Assembly (NCBI GenBank): GCA_938039345.1
Contig: CALHVB010000162.1
Coordinates: 1-19,223, forward strand
DNA: 19,223 nt
Direction of reading: 5' to 3'
DNA from: an uncultured Sediminicola sp.
GTDB lineage: Bacteria > Bacteroidota > Bacteroidia > Flavobacteriales > Flavobacteriaceae
Below, piece by piece: positions 1-8,281 of the stretch. The position numbers and the translations under genes were made by a program. Position 1 is the first letter of the stretch, and each line of letters begins with the position of its first letter. Below the pieces are notes generated by a model. It had not been told where the DNA came from. It made no database searches and was given only the letters and a program-made list of their open reading frames with translations.

Positions 1-1302
1 CCTAGATACAAAGACGTATACAAAGGAGCTCTACCAGATACTTTAGTTTGGAGAAATAGATTAGGTTTTAATGAAACGATGACAAATAATTACCTACGTC
101 ATCCAGCATATGCAGAATATCCTGTGGTTGGTGTAAACTGGGTACAAGCAGTTCAGTTTTCTGAATGGCGTACCGACCGTGTTAATGAGTCTATGCTAGA
201 AAGAGAAGGTTATCTTGCAAAAGATGCCAAATACAAAGCATTAAATGATGAATCTGCCGGAACTTTTAGTACTGAAGCTTATTTAAACAGACCAGAATCT
301 GTTTACAATGGTCAAATAGATTCATTACAAGGAAAACAAAAGAAAGATTCTATTTCTTCATTTGCAGGAAGAAGCACTGGTGTTATTTTACCAGAATACA
401 GACTACCTACAGAAACAGAATGGGAATATGCCGCGCAAGCATTAGTAGGATCAAGAGAATATAATAACTACAGAGGTAGAAAAAAATACCCTTGGGAAGG
501 CGATTATACTCGTAATGGAAAACGTGTGGGTAGAGGTGACCAATTAGCCAACTTTAAGCAAGGAAAAGGTGATTACGGTGGAATTGCGGGATGGTCTGAC
601 GATGGAGCAGATATTACAGCACAAACAAAATCTTACAAACCAAATGATTTAGGTTTATACGATATGGCTGGTAATGTTGCAGAATGGGTTTCTGATGTTT
701 ACAGACCTATTGTTGATGATGAAATTAGTGACTTTAACTACTATAGAGGTAATGTTTATCTAAAAACAGCTATTGGTAAAGACGGAAAAGTAAATATTCT
801 TAGAGACTCTGTTGTTTATGACACGTTACCAAACGGAAAAATAGTTCCTGTAAACTTACCTGGAGAAATTAAAATGGTAGCTGTAGATGATAACGAAACT
901 TATCTTAGAACAAACTTCTCTTCTAGTGACAATAGAGGCTATAGAGATGGAGAGCCTGGCTCATCTAGATTTTATGATAGATTTAGTGATGACGAAGAAG
1001 AAGATAACGATAAAAAGAAAATGTATGACTCCCCTAAACACAAAGTTGAAAGAGATTCTCTTGGAAACGTTGTAAGACAGTATGACAAATCTAACAATAG
1101 AACTTCTTTAATTAATGACGAAGTAAGAGTTTATAAAGGAGGATCATGGAGAGATAGAGCATACTGGCTAGACCCTGCTCAGCGTAGATACCTACCTCAA
1201 TATATGGCCACAGATTACATAGGCTTTAGATGTGCAATGTCTAGAGTAGGTTCTAAATCTAAAACTAAAAACAAAACAGTGCGAAATAAAAAAATAAAAT
1301 AA
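1..1302 (+). CDS. gldJ: GldJ, gliding motility / type IX secretion lipoprotein (5' end missing)
   Basis: The reading frame is open from base 1, so this is the C-terminal 433 residues of a longer protein; the N-terminal lipoprotein signal lies outside the window. The fold is that of the formylglycine-generating-enzyme (FGE)-sulfatase family: PVVGVNW near window residue 40, LPTETEWEYAAQ, GNVAEWVSDVYRP, then GGSWRDRAYW and a closing YIGFRCA. In Flavobacterium GldJ is an outer-membrane lipoprotein required for gliding and for stability of the GldK component of the type IX secretion machinery. The two catalytic cysteines of true FGE, which follow the GGS motif, are absent, so a structural role fits. 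An acidic insert (DDEEEDNDKKK) precedes the last third, and the extreme C-terminus is strongly basic (K/R-rich). The position directly before murF matches the arrangement I recall from Flavobacterium. Identification is firm; the acidic insert looks lineage-specific. Confidence 0.93.
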   Translation, partial: PRYKDVYKGALPDTLVWRNRLGFNETMTNNYLRHPAYAEYPVVGVNWVQAVQFSEWRTDRVNESMLEREGYLAKDAKYKALNDESAGTFSTEAYLNRPESVYNGQIDSLQGKQKKDSISSFAGRSTGVILPEYRLPTETEWEYAAQALVGSREYNNYRGRKKYPWEGDYTRNGKRVGRGDQLANFKQGKGDYGGIAGWSDDGADITAQTKSYKPNDLGLYDMAGNVAEWVSDVYRPIVDDEISDFNYYRGNVYLKTAIGKDGKVNILRDSVVYDTLPNGKIVPVNLPGEIKMVAVDDNETYLRTNFSSSDNRGYRDGEPGSSRFYDRFSDDEEEDNDKKKMYDSPKHKVERDSLGNVVRQYDKSNNRTSLINDEVRVYKGGSWRDRAYWLDPAQRRYLPQYMATDYIGFRCAMSRVGSKSKTKNKTVRNKKIK

Positions 1303-1320
1303 TTTCGTGAAAAAATACTA

Positions 1321-1351
1321 AAAAAAGCCCTTTTTAAAAAGGGCTTTTTTT
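1321..1351 (+). terminator. Intrinsic terminator of gldJ
   Basis: Two perfect 15-base arms (AAAAAAGCCCTTTTT at 1321-1335 and its complement at 1336-1350) form a GCCC/GGGC-cored hairpin followed by a T run, 18 bases after the gldJ stop. The A/T symmetry means it could also work from the other strand, but no gene converges here. It leaves only 13 bases before the murF ATG. Confidence 0.85.
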
Positions 1352-1364
1352 ATATCTTAGATTT

Positions 1365-2642
1365 ATGACTATACAGGAATTACATCAATTATTTTTAAAA
1401 CATCCCGTAGTTTCTACGGATACCAGAAAGATAACAAAAGACTCTATTTTCTTTGCACTTAAAGGCGATAATTTCAATGGTAATAAATATGCTTATGAAG
1501 CTATAGAGAAAGGAGCAAAATATGCTATTGTAGATGAAGAAGAATACAACACCAACAATAACACCATTTTAACCAATAATGTTTTAACAACATTACAAAA
1601 GCTCGCTAATTACCACCGTAATTATTGCAAAGCTAAAATCATTAGCCTCACGGGTAGCAATGGAAAAACGACCACTAAAGAACTAATTAATGTTGTGCTA
1701 TCTAAAAAATACAACACAACAGCTACTATTGGAAATTTAAACAATCATATTGGAGTTCCCCTAACACTATTATCCATAAAAGAAGATACTGAGTTTGCTA
1801 TTGTAGAAATGGGTGCAAATCACCAAAAAGAAATTGCTTTCTTAAGTGATATCGCTGAACCAGATTACGGCTACATTACTAATTTTGGAAAAGCACACTT
1901 AGAAGGTTTTGGTAGTGAAGAAGGTGTTATAAAAGGGAAAAGCGAACTTTACGACTACCTAATTAAAAACAACAAACATATTTTCTTAAATGCTGATGAC
2001 AGTATACAGGAGAAAAAATTAACATCCTATATTAAAAAAATTGGATTTAGCAAAACCAACCACACTTATTACCCTATTGAATTTATTGATGCCAACCCAT
2101 TTGTTGCTCTAGAAATTGAAAAGACAAGAATACAATCTAAATTAATTGGCAGCTACAATTTTACTAATTGTTGCGCAGCAATACTTATGGGCAAATATTT
2201 TAATATTCCCTTAGAAGAAATTAAAACTGCCATTGAAAACTATATTCCAAATAATAACCGCTCTCAACTTATACAAAAAAACGGACATCAAATTATATTA
2301 GATGCTTATAATGCAAACCCAACAAGTATGAGTGCCGCACTACATAATTTAAAAAACACAAAAGCACAACATAGTATTGTTTTTTTAGGAGATATGTTCG
2401 AACTGGGAAAAGTAGCAGCAGAAGAACATCAAAAAATAGCAGATTTACTAACTTCAATGAATATTGACAATGCTTTTTTAATTGGTAAAAACTTTAATAA
2501 AACCAATACATCCTTTAATAAACACAACTCGTTTGATTCTTTAAAAGAGTACTTAAAAATAAACCCCATAAAAAAAGAGAGCACTATTTTAATTAAAGGC
2601 TCTAGAGGAATGGCTTTAGAAAGAATATTAGATGTATTATAA
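1365..2642 (+). CDS. murF: UDP-N-acetylmuramoyl-tripeptide--D-alanyl-D-alanine ligase
   Basis: MurF is the cytoplasmic ATP-dependent ligase that adds D-Ala-D-Ala to UDP-MurNAc-tripeptide, the last soluble step of peptidoglycan precursor synthesis. The 425-residue product shows the Mur ligase layout: an N-terminal substrate domain with the STDTRK motif (17-22), the ATP-binding P-loop GSNGKTTTKE (97-106), GNLNNHIGVPLT (123-134), the EMGAN motif (148-152), and the C-terminal DAYNANPTSM motif typical of MurF near residue 314. The length is close to, slightly below, the 450 residues usual for the family. ATG at 1365 is the natural start; there is no Shine-Dalgarno sequence, as expected for Bacteroidota. 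The gene sits directly behind the gldJ terminator, so it needs its own promoter or leaky readthrough; TATCTTAG at 1353-1360 is a 7/8 match to the -7 box but only four bases before ATG. Confidence 0.95.
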   Translation: MTIQELHQLFLKHPVVSTDTRKITKDSIFFALKGDNFNGNKYAYEAIEKGAKYAIVDEEEYNTNNNTILTNNVLTTLQKLANYHRNYCKAKIISLTGSNGKTTTKELINVVLSKKYNTTATIGNLNNHIGVPLTLLSIKEDTEFAIVEMGANHQKEIAFLSDIAEPDYGYITNFGKAHLEGFGSEEGVIKGKSELYDYLIKNNKHIFLNADDSIQEKKLTSYIKKIGFSKTNHTYYPIEFIDANPFVALEIEKTRIQSKLIGSYNFTNCCAAILMGKYFNIPLEEIKTAIENYIPNNNRSQLIQKNGHQIILDAYNANPTSMSAALHNLKNTKAQHSIVFLGDMFELGKVAAEEHQKIADLLTSMNIDNAFLIGKNFNKTNTSFNKHNSFDSLKEYLKINPIKKESTILIKGSRGMALERILDVL

Positions 2643-2660
2643 AATACATCTAATATTCTT
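2621..2660. terminator. Bidirectional hairpin terminator overlapping the murF stop
   Basis: Perfect 18-bp arms, AAGAATATTAGATGTATT (2621-2638) and its complement (2643-2660), enclose a four-base loop ATAA. The last six murF codons form the left arm and the TAA stop lies in the loop. It is AT-rich and sits between convergent murF and hppA, with hppA ending at 2671, so it probably terminates both transcripts. There is no long T run on either side, so efficiency is uncertain. Confidence 0.65.
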
Positions 2661-2670
2661 TATTTAATAC

Positions 2671-4935
2671 CTATTTATAATAAACAGCATTAACCGCTAT
2701 ACTTTCTTTTTCTGCAGATATTTTAACCTCTTTCTCCTCTTCTTTAGCAACACCCGACTCTTCTGTATGCCCTCCTAAAATTGGAGCTATCACCAAACCT
2801 ATTAAACACGTAAGCTTAATTAATATGTTCATTGAAGGTCCAGAAGTATCTTTAAATGGATCTCCAACCGTATCACCTGTTACTGCCGCCTTATGAGCAT
2901 CACTACCTTTATACGTCATTTCTCCATTAATTTCCACACCTGCTTCAAACGATTTCTTTGCATTATCCCATGCGCCACCAGCATTGTTCTGAAAAATTGC
3001 CCAAAGCACCCCACTAACAGTTACACCTGCCATATAACCTCCTAGCATTTCTGCAATTGCTAATTTATCCATCCCAAATAACAAAGGAACAAAGGCAATT
3101 ACTAACGGAAAACCAATTGTTAATAAGCCAGGAAGCATCATCTCTTTTAAAGATGCTTTTGTTGAAATAGCAACACATTTATCATATTCTGGTTTGCCTG
3201 TTCCTTCCATAATTCCAGGAATATCTTTAAACTGACGACGTACTTCATGCACCATTTCCATTGCGGCTTTTCCTACTGCATTCATTGCCAAAGCAGAAAA
3301 CACTACAGGCACCATACCACCAACAAACAACATAGCTAATACTGGTGCTTTAAATATATTTATTCCGTCTATTCCTGTAAAAGTAACATATGCCGCAAAT
3401 AATGCTAATGAAGTTAATGCCGCAGATGCTATCGCAAAGCCCTTACCTGTTGCTGCCGTTGTATTACCTACAGAATCTAAAATATCTGTACGCTCTCTTA
3501 CAATAGGCTCCTGTTCACTCATCTCTGCTATACCTCCTGCATTATCAGATATTGGACCAAAAGCATCAATTGCCAATTGCATTGCTGTTGTTGCCATCAT
3601 TGCCGATGCCGCTAATGCTACTCCATAAAATCCTGCAAATGCATACGATGCCCATATAGCACCTGCAAATAATAACACTGATGGGAATGTAGATATCATA
3701 CCCGTTGCTAAACCTGCTATAATATTAGTTCCTGCTCCTGTACTAGATTGTTGTACAATCTTTAAAATTGGACTTTTCCCTAATCCAGTATAATACTCCG
3801 TAACCGATGATATAACTGCACCAACAATTAAACCAACCAACGTAGCAAAAAACACTCTTAAAGAAGTTATTTCTAACAATCCTTCTCCAAAAAATTCCAT
3901 TTTCATAGTTTCTGGTAACATCCAAGTTACCAAACCATAACAAGCTACAGCAACCAAAACTATGGAGGTCCAGTTACCAACATTTAAAGCCCCCATTACT
4001 TGAGCTTCTTTAGCATCATTACTTTTTATTTTTACCAAGACTGTGCCAATTATAGAAATAATGATACCCACACCGGCAATTGCCATAGGCAATAAAATAG
4101 GTCCTATTCCTCCGAAAGCATCATTGATAGCCCCCCCCATATCTTTAATTACATAATTCCCTAATACCATAGCAGCCAAAACAGTTGCTACATAAGAACC
4201 AAATAAATCGGCGCCCCTTCCTGCAACATCACCAACATTATCTCCTACATTATCTGCAATGGTTGCTGGATTCCTAGGATCATCTTCTGGAATACCCGCT
4301 TCTACTTTTCCTACTAAATCGGCTCCTACATCAGCAGCCTTTGTATAAATACCACCACCTACACGAGCAAATAATGCTATAGATTCTGCTCCAAGAGAAA
4401 AACCAGCTAATGTCTCCAACACAATAGTCATATCTACAGTGGAGGTCCACACACCATTCATAAAAACCTGAAAAAAGATAATAAAGAATGTCGTAAGCCC
4501 TAATACCGCTAAACCTGCTACACCTAAGCCCATTACTGTACCTCCTCCAAAAGATATTTTTAATGCATTTGGCAAACTTGTACGAGCTGCTTGGGTTGTT
4601 CTTACATTTGTTTTAGTTGCTATTTTCATTCCTATATTACCCGCATATGCAGAGAATACAGCTCCAAAAATAAATGCAACTACGATTAACCAATGTGTTG
4701 TAGGTACTATAAAAGAAACTATAGCCAACAAAACACTTACAACAATAACAAATACAGTTAGTAATTTATACTCTGCTTTTAAAAAAGCTAATGCACCTTC
4801 ATAAATGTAATCTGAAATCTCTTTCATCTTTCCATCTCCAGCATCTTGTTTCAATACCCAAGATTTTTTAATAAGCATATAAACTAACCCTAATAACGCC
4901 ATTACTATTGGCATATAAATCATTGTTGAACCCAT
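2671..4935 (-). CDS. hppA: K+-dependent membrane-bound ion-pumping pyrophosphatase
   Basis: This 754-residue inner-membrane protein hydrolyses pyrophosphate and uses the energy to pump H+ or Na+ out of the cytoplasm. Roughly sixteen hydrophobic segments are visible, as usual for the family. The catalytic signatures are present: [18 protein letters not shown] (193-210), the Mg-PPi loop [17 protein letters not shown] (228-244), the DNAGGIAEM loop (464-472), AKKSFEAGV, and [17 protein letters not shown] near the C-terminus. [10 protein letters not shown] (490-499) has Ala and Gly at the two positions that are Lys and Thr in K+-independent enzymes, so K+ dependence is predicted; I cannot decide Na+ versus H+ specificity by eye. 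A charged tail ([14 protein letters not shown]...) follows the last membrane segment. The gene lies downstream of soluble ppa but behind that gene's terminator. A run of eight G occurs in the codons for M266-A269. Confidence 0.96.
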   Translation of the reverse strand: MGSTMIYMPIVMALLGLVYMLIKKSWVLKQDAGDGKMKEISDYIYEGALAFLKAEYKLLTVFVIVVSVLLAIVSFIVPTTHWLIVVAFIFGAVFSAYAGNIGMKIATKTNVRTTQAARTSLPNALKISFGGGTVMGLGVAGLAVLGLTTFFIIFFQVFMNGVWTSTVDMTIVLETLAGFSLGAESIALFARVGGGIYTKAADVGADLVGKVEAGIPEDDPRNPATIADNVGDNVGDVAGRGADLFGSYVATVLAAMVLGNYVIKDMGGAINDAFGGIGPILLPMAIAGVGIIISIIGTVLVKIKSNDAKEAQVMGALNVGNWTSIVLVAVACYGLVTWMLPETMKMEFFGEGLLEITSLRVFFATLVGLIVGAVISSVTEYYTGLGKSPILKIVQQSSTGAGTNIIAGLATGMISTFPSVLLFAGAIWASYAFAGFYGVALAASAMMATTAMQLAIDAFGPISDNAGGIAEMSEQEPIVRERTDILDSVGNTTAATGKGFAIASAALTSLALFAAYVTFTGIDGINIFKAPVLAMLFVGGMVPVVFSALAMNAVGKAAMEMVHEVRRQFKDIPGIMEGTGKPEYDKCVAISTKASLKEMMLPGLLTIGFPLVIAFVPLLFGMDKLAIAEMLGGYMAGVTVSGVLWAIFQNNAGGAWDNAKKSFEAGVEINGEMTYKGSDAHKAAVTGDTVGDPFKDTSGPSMNILIKLTCLIGLVIAPILGGHTEESGVAKEEEKEVKISAEKESIAVNAVYYK

Positions 4936-4988
4936 TCTTTATTGTTTAGTATTTTTTAAAGATCATAAAAGTAATGAAATCCTACAGA

Positions 4989-5026
4989 ATAAAAAAAAGC
5001 CATTTTTAATGTTAAAAAATGGCTTT
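4989..5026 (-). terminator. Intrinsic terminator of ppa
   Basis: Read on the minus strand, AAAGCC with an A/T-rich extension pairs with its complement (arms 4996-5007 and 5015-5026) and is followed by eight T. It lies 20 bases after the ppa stop and separates ppa from hppA, which begins at 4935; hppA therefore needs its own promoter in the intervening bases, where I find no convincing match. Confidence 0.85.
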
Positions 5027-5045
5027 CTTCGTAATAAAAATGATT

Positions 5046-5561
5046 CTATATTGTGAATACCTTATCACTTTCATTATATCTTTCTACACACTCCTTGTAG
5101 ATTTCTACAGCTTGTTTTGCATCTCCCCATCCACCTACATCTACTTTCTTTCTTTCTAAGTCTTTATACACTTTAAAGAAATGTTCTATCTCTTTTAATC
5201 TGTGCGGATTTAAATCGCTTATATCATTTTTATTATTCCAAATTGGATCGGATACAGGAACACATATAATTTTTTCATCAGGTCCTTTTTCATCTGTCAT
5301 ATGAAAAACACCTATTGGCTTTACTTCCATTACTACCATTGGATAGGTTGGTTGATGCCCTAATACCAAAATATCTAATGGATCACTATCTAAAGCTAGT
5401 GTTTCTGGAATAAAACCATAATCTCCAGGATACATCATAGACGAAAAAAGCATCCTATCAAATCTAATTTTATTTAATTTAAAATCGTATTCGTATTTAT
5501 TTCTACTCCCTTTTGGGATTTCTATTAAAACATCAAAAGTTACTAGTTCTTCGTTACTCAT
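5046..5561 (-). CDS. ppa: Inorganic pyrophosphatase, soluble family I
   Basis: This cytoplasmic Mg2+-dependent enzyme splits pyrophosphate into two phosphates and pulls biosynthetic reactions forward. The 171-residue product begins MSNEELVTFDVLIEIPKGSR and carries the family signature DSDPLD (58-63), the substrate-binding run GSRNKYEYD (18-26) and YPGDYGFIPETL (44-55). The length fits bacterial family I enzymes (about 170-180). The frame stays open to an upstream ATG at 5675, but that would add 38 unrelated residues and run 56 bases into the DUF5686 coding region, so I start at 5561, where the family homology begins. The gene follows the DUF5686 gene by 58 bases on the same strand, and no terminator is visible between them, so the two are probably co-transcribed. 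A terminator follows it. Confidence 0.95.
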   Translation of the reverse strand: MSNEELVTFDVLIEIPKGSRNKYEYDFKLNKIRFDRMLFSSMMYPGDYGFIPETLALDSDPLDILVLGHQPTYPMVVMEVKPIGVFHMTDEKGPDEKIICVPVSDPIWNNKNDISDLNPHRLKEIEHFFKVYKDLERKKVDVGGWGDAKQAVEIYKECVERYNESDKVFTI

Positions 5562-5619
5562 AAGTGATAAATTATTGCGTAAATGTACTTTAATTTCTAT
5601 TGTTATATTTCTTTTTTTA

Positions 5620-8115
5620 TCAAAACTTAAATCCAAATGCTCCTGTAACCCTAAAAGGTCTTGCATCTGGAGCATCTAAATAATTACCTCTAAAGTTAAA
5701 ATCTAACCTAAAAACCTTAAATATATTGCCTACACCAAAAGAATATTCCCAATATATTTTATCCGTAGGTGCTATTAAAGGAATATTAACAGGGGTATTA
5801 AGCGCTATATTTTCTGGAGACAAATCTCCCCACACTCCTCTTAAGCCCACTAATTCCCTTAAATTTAATTTTCTAATAAAAGGTATTCTAGAAAACAATC
5901 TTCCATTAAAATTATGCTCTAAATGTAAGGATGCATAGGTATCTGTTACAAACTCATAAAAATCTAAATTAGAGAATGTATTATACGTTGTAAATAGCGT
6001 TTGATTCCCTGGAACAACACTTAACAAACCTAAAGGCACTTCTCCAAACGTTTTACCTATTTCTATAGTACTATACAATCTACCAAAACCTCCTAATTGC
6101 CATGGCTGACTGTATGAAAATTGTATTTTATCATAATTAAAATCACTACCAAAAGACCCTTCTATACCTTTTGTATAATTTAAAACCAACGTACTGTAAT
6201 CATCATTAACATCTCTACGCTCAACACCATAACCAATAGTTCTTTTTCCTGGCGTGTAAACAATAAGAGCATTAAAATCTAACTGTTTTATTTCCGAAGA
6301 TATCCCTGTAGAAGATTCTAAATCTACATAATCTAAACTAAATTCTTCTGGCAATGCAGATGTTAATTCCTTTAAAGAGCTCCCTACCCCTACCCTTAAA
6401 TTAGCAATTGGCTCTATCTCCAAAGCAAAAGCACTTAACCTAATATTTGTTAATGTATTATTAGCACCAACCGTAAGTAAGGAAGACGAAGCCACACTTC
6501 TACCCAAGACATCACTAGTTGTTGTTAACCTTTGCCCTAATTGCTCTATATCTCTACGGTTTCCAGCAGAAACTATTAACCTACTCTTTTTATCTACCAA
6601 CCACTTTCCTGAAATTCCATACTTTCCCCTCTTATCCTGAAAACCATAAGCAATATAGCCTTCTAATCTCCATGGGTCATTTTGCCCATAATAAGTTCTT
6701 GCTCCCAAACGTACTCTCGTGCCTTCTGCATCATTAAAACCTAATACTGTATATATGTTACCTATATCTAAATTCCACTTATCTATTTCTACAAAACCAG
6801 AACCCAATATACTTGCTATGGTATAAAAACTTTTAAATTTTGGTACCGTTTTTAATGTATCTAATAATTGATATACTCCTTTCTCATCTTTATTTAAAGA
6901 CTCTAATCTATTTTTTTCCCAGAAAGAACTGTCTCTCTCAAAAACCTCTGCTCTGTAAGCATCTATTTTTTCTTTATAAAAATCTTTCCCTTTTTTTACA
7001 TCAAATGTATATCCATCATAAACGGTTGTTCTTTTGCCGTAAACTCCTCTGGATTTTTCCTTTTTCTGAAAACTAAAATCACTTAACATATAATCTCTTT
7101 TCAAAAGAAAAACAGAATCGTTAAGCACCTCAAAATCTTGCTCTATATAAATTTCTTTTACCCAATTTATATTAGCGCTTTTTGTTACTTCTAAATTTAT
7201 TTTCTTTACAGCAAACGTAGAATCGTTTACCCAAAAATCTCCTTTAAAGGTTAATTCGTTTTTTCGCCTAGGATAGTATATAATATTATAACACCATTTA
7301 TTATCTATAAAAGCACTATCGGACAAAACATAATTATAAGTATCTACACCTGTTTTAGATAATGGACTAGTAAAACTTTTATCAAAAAACTTTAAGTAAT
7401 TATCATAAATATCATAATCTGAATATAAATCGGAAACAAATGCAGTAATTGCTTGGTTGTTACTAAATCCAGAATTTTTATTCCCTAATACTTTCTCTTT
7501 TTTCTGTTCTATAACATTATCACCATATACTTTAGAAAAAGTTTCGTTTAAAAAAATAGGCAAATATGTTTTCCCTGTTATCCTAGAAGTATCTAAATCA
7601 TTAAAAACAAACTCTAATCCTTTAAAAATTTTCTTCTTCATTAAAGCACTATCGATAGTATTTAAATCAAACTCTATCTTCTCATACTTATCATACTGAT
7701 ATTGTTGAAATTTATAGACCCCATTAGCTCTCTTTTTTGCCCATATTTTCTTTAAAATATCTATTGCCGGGTTATTTTTTTTAGATTGCTTACCTACATA
7801 AATAACTACCTCATCTAATTGTTCATTAGATTCCACTAAAATTACCTCTAAGTTGTAATTTACTTTTGAAGACAATAAAATTTCCTTACTCTCGTAACCT
7901 ATAAATGACACTAATAAAGTTTCATAAGTAACATCTGACTCCATATAAAACCTACCATCATCATTCGTTATTGTTCCTTCTGTAGAATTTTTAAACAAAA
8001 CATTGGCAAATGAAATAGGCGCCCCAAACTCATCTACAACTACCCCACTAACTTTAGTCTGGGCGTTTACAAAAAAAGAAATAAGAAATAATAATACAAA
8101 AAAGGAATTCTTCAT
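5620..8115 (-). CDS. DUF5686 outer-membrane protein with carboxypeptidase-regulatory-like domain
   Basis: This 831-residue protein has an N-terminal signal peptide (MKNSFFVLLFLISFFVNA, cleavage before QTK). Next comes a CarboxypepD_reg-like beta-sandwich (about 20-95; KVSGVVVDEFGAPISFANVLFKN split by a GTITNDDGRF turn), as in the N-terminus of TonB-dependent receptors. The remainder matches the DUF5686 family. The last 400 residues alternate polar and hydrophobic positions with many aromatic residues and end in FKF, which suggests a C-terminal outer-membrane beta-barrel. There is no plug domain, so it is not a TonB receptor. Family function is unknown. It sits directly upstream of ppa in the same direction. 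Three copies of a 9-mer lie just upstream of its ATG. Family assignment is firm; the barrel is inferred from composition only. Confidence 0.88.
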   Translation of the reverse strand: MKNSFFVLLFLISFFVNAQTKVSGVVVDEFGAPISFANVLFKNSTEGTITNDDGRFYMESDVTYETLLVSFIGYESKEILLSSKVNYNLEVILVESNEQLDEVVIYVGKQSKKNNPAIDILKKIWAKKRANGVYKFQQYQYDKYEKIEFDLNTIDSALMKKKIFKGLEFVFNDLDTSRITGKTYLPIFLNETFSKVYGDNVIEQKKEKVLGNKNSGFSNNQAITAFVSDLYSDYDIYDNYLKFFDKSFTSPLSKTGVDTYNYVLSDSAFIDNKWCYNIIYYPRRKNELTFKGDFWVNDSTFAVKKINLEVTKSANINWVKEIYIEQDFEVLNDSVFLLKRDYMLSDFSFQKKEKSRGVYGKRTTVYDGYTFDVKKGKDFYKEKIDAYRAEVFERDSSFWEKNRLESLNKDEKGVYQLLDTLKTVPKFKSFYTIASILGSGFVEIDKWNLDIGNIYTVLGFNDAEGTRVRLGARTYYGQNDPWRLEGYIAYGFQDKRGKYGISGKWLVDKKSRLIVSAGNRRDIEQLGQRLTTTSDVLGRSVASSSLLTVGANNTLTNIRLSAFALEIEPIANLRVGVGSSLKELTSALPEEFSLDYVDLESSTGISSEIKQLDFNALIVYTPGKRTIGYGVERRDVNDDYSTLVLNYTKGIEGSFGSDFNYDKIQFSYSQPWQLGGFGRLYSTIEIGKTFGEVPLGLLSVVPGNQTLFTTYNTFSNLDFYEFVTDTYASLHLEHNFNGRLFSRIPFIRKLNLRELVGLRGVWGDLSPENIALNTPVNIPLIAPTDKIYWEYSFGVGNIFKVFRLDFNFRGNYLDAPDARPFRVTGAFGFKF

Positions 8116-8134
8116 TTTTTAATGGTGTTCAACT

Positions 8135-8192
8135 TTACTTTAACCATAATAACTTAAAGTAATTAAAAAATTTTAATAATTGTTTAAAGTAA
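8135..8192. repeat. Three copies of TTAAAGTAA upstream of the DUF5686 gene
   Basis: TTACTTTAA (8135-8143) is the inverse of TTAAAGTAA at 8154-8162 and 8184-8192. The first two form an inverted pair with a 10-base spacer, 20 to 47 bases before the ATG. It may be an operator or a hairpin in the leader, but the region is very AT-rich and chance cannot be excluded. Confidence 0.4.
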
Positions 8193-8216
8193 ATTTCTAT
8201 CAAATATTATTCCTTT

Positions 8217-8254
8217 AAAAAAAAAGCTTCGCCAACATTTGATGTTAGCGAAGC
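8217..8254 (-). terminator. Intrinsic terminator of pdhB
   Basis: Arms GCTTCGCCAACAT (8226-8238) and ATGTTAGCGAAGC (8242-8254) enclose a three-base loop. On the minus strand the single imperfect position is a G-U pair and the stem is followed by nine T; on the plus strand it would be a C-A mismatch. This orients it as the terminator of the E1 beta gene ending at 8282. Confidence 0.9.
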
Positions 8255-8281
8255 AAATATAATCCTACATAACCATTTAGG

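Noticed and set aside
4966..4973. TACTTTTA on the minus strand as hppA -7 box
   Set aside because: It matches 7 of 8 bases, but no TTG lies at a suitable distance, so I do not list it as a promoter.
5562..5675. N-terminal extension of ppa to an ATG at 5675
   Set aside because: It adds 38 residues unlike the family and overlaps the end of the DUF5686 coding region; homology begins at the ATG at 5561.
5726..7699. Small plus-strand open frames inside the DUF5686 gene, and similar antisense frames in etfBA, the transporter and the BFN gene
   Set aside because: They lie wholly opposite well-supported genes, have no family motifs and reflect low stop density on the opposite strand.
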